From contig JAPLMQ010000220.1 in assembly GCA_026386955.1 (NCBI GenBank), positions 1-47,554 of the forward strand: a stretch of DNA of 47,554 nucleotides. Reading direction: 5' to 3'. Positions 1 to 7,421 of this stretch are shown in pieces. The DNA is from Planctomycetota bacterium. GTDB lineage: Bacteria; Planctomycetota; Phycisphaerae; Phycisphaerales; Phycisphaeraceae. Position 1 is the first letter of the stretch, and each line of letters starts with the position of its first letter. Made by a program: the position numbers and the translations under genes. Below the pieces are notes generated by a model, which searched no databases, was not told the DNA's origin, and saw only the letters and a list, made by a program, of their open reading frames with translations.

Positions 1-2
1 AG

Positions 3-74
3 AGCAGCGCCGGGACCACCACCGAGAACGGCGGCGTCAAAGACAGCAACGCCCAAATGACCGTGACCAACTGA
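3..74 (+). CDS. C-terminal tail of an upstream gene (5' partial)
   Basis: An open frame runs from the window edge to TGA at 72-74 and encodes about 23 residues that are rich in Ser, Thr, Gly and Asn. Such a low-complexity polar tail suits an exported or surface protein. The fragment is too short for family assignment. The next gene starts 135 bp downstream on the same strand. Assignment as coding rests only on the open frame and its same-strand position, so it is tentative. Confidence 0.35.
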   Translation, partial: SSAGTTTENGGVKDSNAQMTVTN

Positions 75-209
75 TCGACATCGACCGACCGTCCTGCTTC
101 GCCTCCCGGGAAGGATCCCGCGAGGCCCGATGAGCCCCTTCGCCTACGCTTTCGCCGCCCCATTCATCTCTTCGTCGCGGCAAGGCCTGCACACATTTCG
201 GAGGCTTCC

Positions 210-1493
210 ATGATTCGTCCAGCGAGTTCAAGCGAGAACGTGCCTTGTCCGCGCCCTGCAAGATCGAAGATCGCGGGCAGGAGTCCGCGGAACGGTTTCA
301 GCCTCATCGAACTGCTCGTCTGCATCGCCATTATCGCAGTCATGGTGGCGCTGATCCTGCCCGCCTTCTCCAAGGCGGCGGCGCTCAACCAGGTGATCAT
401 GTGCATGAGCAACCAGCGCATGCAGTTCGGATCGCTCCTTGTCTATCAAAGCGACTACGGCGGCTTGGGACCGAACCGATCGCAGGTGGCCTACACGCTG
501 AGCACGAACGTGCCGAGTGCTGGAACCACGGAGTACAACAACGACGGCATCGACAGCTATGACCCCGTCGCAGGCGTCTGCGTCTGGGGTTGCCGCAACG
601 CCAACCCCGCCGCGGGCGTCGCGGCGGGCAACGTCAATGTCGCCAAGGGCATGGGCCAGGTCGTCGAGGCGGGATACATGTCTGCGAGCATGCTGTTCTG
701 CCCCGGAGTCGTCAACGACCCGGTCAACCGGAACAACGAGAACGGCCCGGGCACTTCGGGCTACCCCTACCGCGAATGGGCGACCCGCCAATGGGTCTAT
801 GGGTCGACCTACAGCGGCACTTACTATTCGACCGCAAACCTCGGCCCGAATTGGGATGGAATCCAAGGCTACAACCAGCTGAGCCTGAACGACACCAACA
901 ACTACGGGGTCAACTCCAGCTACGCCTACCGCAGCGGCGACTACTCCTACAGCAACAACAAGTACGACATCTTCGGGACGACCGGGATCACGTTGACGAT
1001 CGCCCGAGCGACCTGGGGATTCAACAACGGCACCGGCACGCACGGATTCGCGTTTGCCGATCCGAATTTCGCCAAGCCGGACAACAACCTCAACGACCTG
1101 AATCGAGCCGTCCTCTGCGAATCCTTCTTCAACCAACACGCCAATTACACCGGCAATTACGATTCCAACATGGTGGCGTGGGCCGACGGAGCGGTCACGC
1201 TTCGCCAAAACGTCGGGGTGGACTTCTTCGGCGTGACCAAGGCCGTGATGATGAATACGGGGGGCAGTCCCCCCAACACCGCGCTGATCCATTCCGGCGG
1301 CGGGTCGGCGAACGCGGCCTCCATGTGTTACTTCGACGAAAACGTCATCAGGAAAAACCGCCGTCGAGGCGGTGATCGCACCTGGCTCAACGCCGGGACC
1401 GTGGCGGGGACGTGGCACGCCGGCGGCGGCAACGCCATGATGAAGAGCAACGTCTTCAACGCCCTCGACTGGGTGGCGAAGATGGGCCGGTGA
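210..1493 (+). CDS. Prepilin-like exported protein with N-terminal cleavage/methylation motif (H-X9-DG type)
   Basis: This 427-residue protein opens with a 29-residue leader ending in Gly29, followed by the type IV prepilin motif FSLIELL (residues 30-36; Glu at mature position 5) and a hydrophobic helix to about residue 54. A prepilin peptidase should cut after Gly29 and the protein would then enter the membrane or a pseudopilus/type II secretion-like assembly. The rest is a Tyr/Asn/Gly-rich, probably beta-rich domain. Near the C terminus an AWADGAV segment resembles the DG of the planctomycetal H-X9-DG prepilin family. The start is supported by CGGAGG six bases before the ATG. Planctomycetes carry many paralogues of this family and their role is mostly unknown, so function beyond pseudopilin-like export is inference. 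Confidence 0.85.
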   Translation: MIRPASSSENVPCPRPARSKIAGRSPRNGFSLIELLVCIAIIAVMVALILPAFSKAAALNQVIMCMSNQRMQFGSLLVYQSDYGGLGPNRSQVAYTLSTNVPSAGTTEYNNDGIDSYDPVAGVCVWGCRNANPAAGVAAGNVNVAKGMGQVVEAGYMSASMLFCPGVVNDPVNRNNENGPGTSGYPYREWATRQWVYGSTYSGTYYSTANLGPNWDGIQGYNQLSLNDTNNYGVNSSYAYRSGDYSYSNNKYDIFGTTGITLTIARATWGFNNGTGTHGFAFADPNFAKPDNNLNDLNRAVLCESFFNQHANYTGNYDSNMVAWADGAVTLRQNVGVDFFGVTKAVMMNTGGSPPNTALIHSGGGSANAASMCYFDENVIRKNRRRGGDRTWLNAGTVAGTWHAGGGNAMMKSNVFNALDWVAKMGR

Positions 1494-1605
1494 CTCGCGA
1501 GTCGATTCCGAAACGACGTCCATTGCCGGGGCGAGCCCGTTCGCAGATCGGACAGCAGGTGCATGGGGTCTGCTCCACCCGATAGCCCCGCGAGAGGCCC
1601 AAACG

Positions 1606-2171
1606 ATGACATTCCAGGAATGGAGGGAGGAACACCCCGGCATCATGTTCTTGGCTGCCGTGCTGCTCTTGTCCGTCGGCGCCTTCATGCTTGCCCTTCA
1701 ATTCGGGGCCATCAAGCAGGCAGCGCCCCGCTGCCAAAGCAATACCTTTGGTATTTCGACCTCAACACGGGCGAACCCTTCGTGGCGGAGGACCAGATGG
1801 CGCCCATCGCGACCCCGACGGGGCCCCACGAAGGGGATCTCGCCGGCGTCCGGGCCTATCTCTTCTCCTGCACGGATTGCGGCGACGCCGAGAGCGTGTT
1901 CGTCGGCTACCTAGAGAAAATGGACTCTGTGACATTCAACGAAATCCGGCCCGAGGCGAAGAAGAATTGGTATACCTCCAACATCTCTCGCGGCGGCGGA
2001 ATGGGCTTCGTCGAGACCCCGCTCATCAAACGAATCAAGGACACCGAGTGGATCGCCAAGGAGACGGAGGCCGGCGCGGAACTGATGGCCGCCGCGGTGA
2101 AGAAATGCTCCGACCCCGAGACGCTGCAGGAGTGCCCGGCTCCCTCGCCCAAGCAGCCCGGGACGCCTTGA
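1606..2171 (+). pseudogene. Small membrane-anchored protein, disrupted by a one-base frameshift
   Basis: The first about 40 codons from ATG 1606 encode an N-terminal anchor with one hydrophobic helix (LAAVLLLSVGAFMLAL). From about 1726 the sensible protein continues in the -1 frame, with LWYFDLNTGEP, a CTDCG cysteine pair and a Lys/Glu-rich C terminus, and ends at TGA 2171. The 566-nt span is one base short of 189 codons. One extra C in the CCCC run at 1726-1729 would join the halves cleanly into a protein of about 188 residues. The alternative upstream frame starting at 1563 gives an unlikely Arg-rich N terminus. The protein looks like planctomycetal hypothetical proteins with a DLNTGE motif, of unknown function. 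The gap may be a real mutation, a homopolymer sequencing error or, less likely, programmed frameshifting. Confidence 0.7.
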
Positions 2172-2251
2172 GCCCGCCTGCGGGTTACCGCATTCCCCTG
2201 CGATGACGACCTTGGTTGCCACTGCGGCGCCTTTCTGTCAGCCTCAAGCCG

Positions 2252-4120
2252 ATGGCGAAGAGATCCTCAAGTCGCCCCCCGGTCGATCGATCCAGCGCAC
2301 GCGAGACTTCATCGGGGCCAAGCCGGTTTCGGCTTGCCCCCTCGCCTACTTCGCTGCTCGCCATCCTCCTCGCCGCAGGCGTCATCCTCCTCGCCTTCTC
2401 CCCCGTCCTGCGGGCCGGGTTCTTCGAGGTGGACGACCCGATCTACGTCGTGCGGAACCCCAACCTAACCCTGGGCCTGACGCCCGCGGGGATCGGCTGG
2501 GCCTTCACCACCACCGGGGCGGCGAACTACCACCCGCTCACGTGGGTCTCGCTGCTGGTCGACCATCGCCTTTTCGGGCTCGACCCCGCGGGCTATCACC
2601 TCACCAACCTGCTGCTCCACGTCGCCAACGCCGGGCTGGTCTTCCTGCTCTTCCGCCGGCTGGGGCTCGCGGGCTGGCGCAGCGCGCTGGCGGCGGGGCT
2701 CTTCGCGCTCCACCCGCTGCGCGTCGAGAGCGTCGCCTGGGTGAGCGAGCGCAAGGACGTGCTGAGCGCCTGCTTGGGGCTGATGGCCCTGCTCGCCTAC
2801 GTCGAATACGCCCGCCGCCCTTCGCCCGTGCGGTACCTCGCGAGCGCGCTGCTCCTGACGCTGGGCCTGCTCGCCAAGCCGATGCTGGTGACCTTTCCCG
2901 TGCTTTTCCTCCTGCTCGACGCTTGGCCCTTGCGGCGGTTCCGGCCTGCTGGCGAGGCCGACGGGGGCACGAGCGGGCCCGCCTTCCCCCCCGCCTCCGC
3001 GCGATGGCTGGTCGTCGAAAAGCTCCCGCTGCTGGGGATCGTCACGATCTTCAGCGCGGCCACGCTCGTCGCGCAGCACGCGGGCGGGGCCGTGCGCAGC
3101 CTGGGGCAGCAGGGCCTCGCCGGGCGGTTCGCCAACGTGCCCATCGCCTACGTGCGCTACCTGGGCAAGACGCTCTGGCCGCGCGACCTGATTGTCTTCT
3201 ACCCCTTCCCTCTGGGCGGGTGGGCGGCGTGGCAGGTGGCGGCCTCGGCCACGGTGCTGGTCGCCGTCACCTTCCTTGCGTGGCGGATTCGCCGGACGAG
3301 CCCGTGGCTGCTCGTCGGCTGGCTCTGGTTTTTGGTCGCGCTCACGCCGGTGATCGGGATCGTGCAGGTCGCGACGCAGTCGCTGGCCGACCGCTACACC
3401 TACCTGCCCTCGCTGGGATTGATCCTCATGGCCGTGGGCTCGCTGCCCGACCGCTACGTCCGCACCGCCCGCGACCGGGCGATCCTCGCATTCACGGCTG
3501 GCGTCGTCCTCGCCTCGCTGGCGGTGCTGACTTTCGCCCGGGCCCGCGAGTGGCACGACTCGCGCACGCTCCTAACTCAGGCGGTGCGCGTCTCGCCCGA
3601 GAACACGATGGCGATCTACTTCCTCGGCGTCGTCCTGCAGGACGCCGGCGAGAACGGCCTGGCGTGGGACCACTACCAGCGCGTGCTCGACCTCATCCCC
3701 GACGATTCCCCGCGGGCCTGGGAGTGGAACGCCCTCGCCCACCACCGCCTGGGCGTCATCCTGCAGGCGACGGGGCGCGAGGGCGGGGCGACGTACCAGT
3801 ATTTCCGGGCCCTGGAGGTCGACCCCGACCTGCAGGACGCCCGCTACAACAGCGCGATCATCCTGCAGAGGCACGGGCAGCTCGGCCCGGCCCGCGAGGC
3901 TTACGAGCGCGTCCTGCGCGCGGCCCCCGAGAGGACGGACGCGCACAACAACCTCGGGCTGGTGCTGCAGGCCACGGGCGATTGGGCCGGCGCGGAACGG
4001 CACTTCCGCGAGGCGCTGCGGATCGCCCCGCAGAACCGGGCGGCGGTGGTGAACCTTGAGGCGTTGGTGGCGGCGCGGAAGGCGCCGCAGACAGCGCCGG
4101 CGTCGCAGCGCGGGGAGTGA
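2252..4120 (+). CDS. Multi-pass membrane protein with C-terminal TPR repeats (GT-C/Tmtc-like)
   Basis: This protein of about 622 residues has many transmembrane helices in its first about 430 residues, beginning near residue 35. An early luminal loop carries FEVDDPIYV and NYHPLTWVSLLVDH, and a later one HPLRVESVAWVSERKDVLS. These are hallmarks of bacterial GT-C-type membrane proteins related to Tmtc/O-mannosyltransferases, where loop acidic residues near the first helices are thought to be catalytic. After about residue 450 come at least three tetratricopeptide repeats (YFLGVVLQDAG, HRLGVILQATG, NNLGLVLQATG). I chose ATG 2252 (MAKRSSS) over the first in-frame ATG at 2216 because it leaves a short basic N terminus. 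It probably transfers sugars from lipid carriers to exported substrates, but the donor and target are unknown. Confidence 0.8.
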   Translation: MAKRSSSRPPVDRSSARETSSGPSRFRLAPSPTSLLAILLAAGVILLAFSPVLRAGFFEVDDPIYVVRNPNLTLGLTPAGIGWAFTTTGAANYHPLTWVSLLVDHRLFGLDPAGYHLTNLLLHVANAGLVFLLFRRLGLAGWRSALAAGLFALHPLRVESVAWVSERKDVLSACLGLMALLAYVEYARRPSPVRYLASALLLTLGLLAKPMLVTFPVLFLLLDAWPLRRFRPAGEADGGTSGPAFPPASARWLVVEKLPLLGIVTIFSAATLVAQHAGGAVRSLGQQGLAGRFANVPIAYVRYLGKTLWPRDLIVFYPFPLGGWAAWQVAASATVLVAVTFLAWRIRRTSPWLLVGWLWFLVALTPVIGIVQVATQSLADRYTYLPSLGLILMAVGSLPDRYVRTARDRAILAFTAGVVLASLAVLTFARAREWHDSRTLLTQAVRVSPENTMAIYFLGVVLQDAGENGLAWDHYQRVLDLIPDDSPRAWEWNALAHHRLGVILQATGREGGATYQYFRALEVDPDLQDARYNSAIILQRHGQLGPAREAYERVLRAAPERTDAHNNLGLVLQATGDWAGAERHFREALRIAPQNRAAVVNLEALVAARKAPQTAPASQRGE

Positions 4121-4164
4121 GGGCGGGCGTCGCCTCATAGATGCGTGCTCGAACCGAACCCAAG

Positions 4165-4301
4165 CCCACTGATCCCGACGGTACGCCGTCGGGTTCGGTG
4201 GGGTCGGCCTCGCGTCGACGCCAAATCAGTGCGACGCGCGTCACATGCGTGAGCGACATCCAAAGGAACCCCACGGAACGCACTGCGGTGCGATCCGTGG
4301 G
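4165..4301. repeat. Paired hairpin repeat, family A copy 1
   Basis: Two hairpins, 4165-4202 and 4270-4301, face each other with 67 bp between them. The left arm has an inner stem CCCGACGG/CCGTCGGG with a TACG loop inside an outer stem CCCACTGA/TCGGTGGG. The right arm has outer stem CCCACGGA/TCCGTGGG and a different inner stem CGCAC/GTGCG. It fills the gap between convergent genes. Related copies are at 21844-22001 and 32138-32238. Confidence 0.85.
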
Positions 4302-4317
4302 CTTGGCGCGAAGAGAT

Positions 4318-4959
4318 TCATCCAACCGCTGGCGGCACGGGCGGCGTGGCGGCCGCGGCGCTCGGGGCGACGCGCGGCTCGTCGCCGTCGACCACCGAGT
4401 GGCGCGGGCGTCGCCGGCGGGCGAGGAGGAAGACCACCATCAAGCCCGTCACGGCCAGCATCGCGCCCAGCGAGAGGACCGGGAGGAAGATCGCGAAGAA
4501 CGAGAGCAGCGTGGCGAGGATCGCCTCGACGGTGGAGACGAGCCAGTTGCCCAGCCCGCCCGTGACGGCGGTGGAGACGACGCGCACGCCCGCGGTGGCG
4601 AGCTGCACCGTGCCGGCCGCCCCGCCGCCGGCGATCGCCGCCAAGGCCCAGCCGAGCATGGGGTCCATGTAGGTGATGAACGAGGCGGTGAGGACCGTGC
4701 CGGCAACGATGGCCGCGGGCATGGCTAGGACATCGAGCAGGTGGTCGAGCCAGGGGATGTAGTAGGCGGCGATCTCGAGCGCCGTCGCCAGCGCGAGGAC
4801 CGCGAGCGTGACGTCGCTGCCCATCCAGTCGAAGCCGGGGCTGAGGGTGATGTAGCCGGCCTTGACGGCGATGCAGACCACCAGCGGCGGGACGAAGACG
4901 CGGAAGCCGCAGGCGGCGCTCAAGGCCACGCCGGTCATGATCGCGAGCACCCATTGCAT
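4318..4959 (-). CDS. DUF4126 family integral membrane protein
   Basis: The 213-residue protein starts MQWVLAIMTGVALSAACGFRVF, a typical opening of the DUF4126 family (small bacterial membrane proteins of unknown function). About five hydrophobic helices follow, with a Gly/Ala-rich central stretch (AIAGGGAAGTVQ) and a helix pair near residues 140-180. The C-terminal about 35 residues are basic, then Ala/Pro-rich, and likely cytoplasmic. It is a single gene, convergent with the upstream TPR protein and separated from it by the family A hairpin pair. Family membership is confident. The transported or bound ligand is not known. Confidence 0.8.
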   Translation of the reverse strand: MQWVLAIMTGVALSAACGFRVFVPPLVVCIAVKAGYITLSPGFDWMGSDVTLAVLALATALEIAAYYIPWLDHLLDVLAMPAAIVAGTVLTASFITYMDPMLGWALAAIAGGGAAGTVQLATAGVRVVSTAVTGGLGNWLVSTVEAILATLLSFFAIFLPVLSLGAMLAVTGLMVVFLLARRRRPRHSVVDGDEPRVAPSAAAATPPVPPAVG

Positions 4960-5108
4960 GGCGGGGGTCTCCGGGGTCCGGGGGTTGCGGGCCGGCGGGC
5001 GGACGGCAACCGGATGGTTGGCAATCGCTCCATTCTACTCGCGGCAGGGCGCATCTCGCATGCCCAAACGGCGTGAAAGGCCGCGGAGGCGTTTCATGCG
5101 TCGAATCC

Positions 5109-5114
5109 TATAAT
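5109..5114 (+). promoter_or_regulatory. Possible -10 box
   Basis: A perfect TATAAT lies 143 bp before the preferred start of the hybrid kinase gene, in otherwise GC-rich DNA. No convincing -35 hexamer is seen 16-18 bp upstream, so this is only suggestive. Confidence 0.25.
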
Positions 5115-5256
5115 GAACGCGAAAGCGTGCGGCCAAAAAGGCCCGATACGAATAGGACAGATGCCCCGGATTCCGCCAAGGCCCCCGACGGGACTGGGAC
5201 GGCTTTCTGATGGGGCCGATTCCACGCTCGGTCGACCCACCTCACGAGACGCACGC

Positions 5257-7350
5257 ATGAACGCCGGGGCCTCGAACCAACATGCCGATGGTGGCGGCGA
5301 CAGGCCGATGGCCAGCGGGCCGGTCAGCGAGTTGATCCGCGCCCGCGACTGGGGCGCGACGCCGCTGGGGCCGCGCGAAGATTGGCCGGCGGCGCTGCGC
5401 GTCGCGCTGGACATCTGCCTCAACTCGCGGTTCCCGATGTTCCTCTGGTGGGGCCCGGAGCTGATCCACCTCCACAACGACTCCTTTGGCCGCGGCCTGG
5501 GCGAGGGGCACGCCGCCACGATCGGACGGCCCGCCCGCGAGGCGTGGCGCGGCATCTGGCCCCAGATCGAGCCGATGGTCAAGGCCGTGGTCGAGCGCGG
5601 CGAATCGACCTACAACGAACGGCTCCGGCTGGCCATCGAGCGCTACGGCCAACTCCACGAAGGCTATTTCACCTTCTCCTTCAGCCCGATCCTCGACGAC
5701 GCCCGTCGGCCGCTGGGGCTCTTCTGCGTCGTGATCGACGAGACCCGCCGCGTGGGGATCGAGACCGACCGCAACCAACTCGCCCAGCAGCGCCAGCTCG
5801 CGCTCGACGCCGCGAAGATGGGCTGGTGGCACTACGACCCGGTCACCAAGGTCGCCAACTGGGACGACCGGTACAAGGAGATCTTCGGCGTCACCGGGAG
5901 CGAGCGGCCCAACGAGGAGATCCTCGCCCGGCTGCACCCCGACGACCTGCCCGGCGTCTGGGCCGCGGTGGAGCGGGCCCTCGACCCCGTCGCGCCCAAG
6001 CCCTACAGCGTCGAGTACCGCATCCGGCTCGACGACGGCGCGATCCGCTGGGTCGAGGCGCACGGCTTGGCGACCTTCGAGGGCGAGGGCCCCGGCCGCA
6101 AGGCGGTGAGCTTCGTCGGCACCGTGGCCGACATCACCGGGCGCAGGCAGGCGGAGGAGGACCTGCGGCAGCTCAACCGCACGCTGGAGGAGCGCGTCGC
6201 CGAGCGCACGGCCGAGGCCCGGCGGCGCGCGGCGCAGCTCCAGGGTCTCGCGGGCGAGCTGACGCGGGCCGAGAGCCGGGAGCGCCAGCGCGTCGCGAAG
6301 GTGCTGCACGACCACCTCCAGCAACTGCTCGTCGCGGCCACGATGCGGGCCACGCTGCTCAAGAACGAGGTCTCCACCGAGGCGGGGCAGGGCTACCTGC
6401 AGGTGCTCCAGGAGGCGCTGACGCAGTCGATCGAATCGGCCCGCACGCTCACCGTCGAGCTCAGCCCGCCCGTCCTGCACAGCGCGGGTCTCCCGGCGGG
6501 GCTGGCGTGGCTCGCCCGCTGGATGGGGGAGAAGCACCACTTGGAGATCCACGTGCAGGCCGACGACGCGGCCGACCCCGAGACGGAGGACCTCCGCTCG
6601 TTCCTCTTCCAGTCGGCCCGCGAGCTGCTCTTCAACGTGGTCAAGCACGCCCGCGTCGCCCGGGCCCACGTCCGGCTCACCCGCACGGACGACGGGCAGA
6701 TCGAGTTGACGGTGGAGGACGACGGCCGCGGGCTCGACCCCACCCGCGCCGCGGAGGGGCAGGCGGGCGTCGGCGGCTTCGGCCTCTTCAGCATCCGCGA
6801 GCGGGCCGACCTCCTGGGCGGACGGCTGACCATCACCGGCGCCGCTGGCAAAGGCACGCGCGTGAGCCTGCGCCTCCCCACGCATTCGCCCGCCGACCTC
6901 CTCGGCGACCCGGCCGCAGCGACGACGGACAAGGCCGCCGCGCCCAAGGCCCTCATCGCCCAATACCCCACGATCCGCCTCGTCCTCGCCGACGACCACA
7001 AGATCGTCCGCCAAGGCCTCGCGAGCCTGCTGGCCCGGCAGCAAGGCGTCACCGTCGTGGGTGAGGCCTCCGACGGCATCGAGGCGGTGGAGCTCGCCGG
7101 CCGGCTGCGCCCCGACGTGATCCTGATGGACATCAACATGCCCAACATGGACGGCATCGAGGCGACGCGCCAGATCACCGCCGCGGGGCTCACCGGCGTG
7201 CACGTCATCGGGCTGTCGATGCACCAGGACGCGGAGGTCAAGGCCCGGATGCGCCAGGCCGGCGCCGTGGCCTACCTGCCCAAGGACAGCCCCGCGGGCG
7301 AATTGATCAACACGATCCGCCAGAGCGCCGCGGGCATCGCCCCAGCTTGA
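5257..7350 (+). CDS. Hybrid sensor histidine kinase: PAS, PAS, HisKA_3-like, HATPase, receiver
   Basis: This 697-residue cytoplasmic protein has no membrane segment. An N-terminal PAS-like domain lies at about 20-165 and begins with WGATPLGPREDW. A second PAS/PAC domain (about 175-300) contains the WHYDP and HPDDLPG motifs. A coiled linker leads to a NarL-type dimerisation domain with the phosphoacceptor in VLHDHLQQ (His351). The HATPase domain has N-box Asn460 and the DDGRGLD G-box. The C-terminal receiver (about 575-690) has acceptor Asp625 in LMDINMPNMDG and resembles NarL/FixJ receivers but lacks the HTH output domain. It may therefore pass phosphate to a separate regulator. I chose ATG 5257; the open frame also allows ATG 5113. 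No membrane sensor is present, so the signal is probably intracellular. Confidence 0.85.
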   Translation: MNAGASNQHADGGGDRPMASGPVSELIRARDWGATPLGPREDWPAALRVALDICLNSRFPMFLWWGPELIHLHNDSFGRGLGEGHAATIGRPAREAWRGIWPQIEPMVKAVVERGESTYNERLRLAIERYGQLHEGYFTFSFSPILDDARRPLGLFCVVIDETRRVGIETDRNQLAQQRQLALDAAKMGWWHYDPVTKVANWDDRYKEIFGVTGSERPNEEILARLHPDDLPGVWAAVERALDPVAPKPYSVEYRIRLDDGAIRWVEAHGLATFEGEGPGRKAVSFVGTVADITGRRQAEEDLRQLNRTLEERVAERTAEARRRAAQLQGLAGELTRAESRERQRVAKVLHDHLQQLLVAATMRATLLKNEVSTEAGQGYLQVLQEALTQSIESARTLTVELSPPVLHSAGLPAGLAWLARWMGEKHHLEIHVQADDAADPETEDLRSFLFQSARELLFNVVKHARVARAHVRLTRTDDGQIELTVEDDGRGLDPTRAAEGQAGVGGFGLFSIRERADLLGGRLTITGAAGKGTRVSLRLPTHSPADLLGDPAAATTDKAAAPKALIAQYPTIRLVLADDHKIVRQGLASLLARQQGVTVVGEASDGIEAVELAGRLRPDVILMDINMPNMDGIEATRQITAAGLTGVHVIGLSMHQDAEVKARMRQAGAVAYLPKDSPAGELINTIRQSAAGIAPA

Positions 7351-7421
7351 GGCCGATTGATCGCCCTGTTCACACGCCCTTACGCAACGCCCCGCCCCGC
7401 CGCGGGCCGTAAACTCAGGGC

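Noticed and set aside
1726-1729. Programmed frameshift signal
   Set aside because: No clear slippery heptamer plus downstream structure was seen. A missing base in a C run is simpler.
2203-4059. 618-codon plus-strand frame overlapping the TPR membrane protein
   Set aside because: It is Arg/Pro/Ala-rich with no domain, while the other frame has clear membrane helices and TPRs.
4141-4728. Plus-strand open frame beginning in the family A repeat
   Set aside because: It starts inside the repeat and runs antisense to DUF4126 with Arg/Glu/His-rich sequence.
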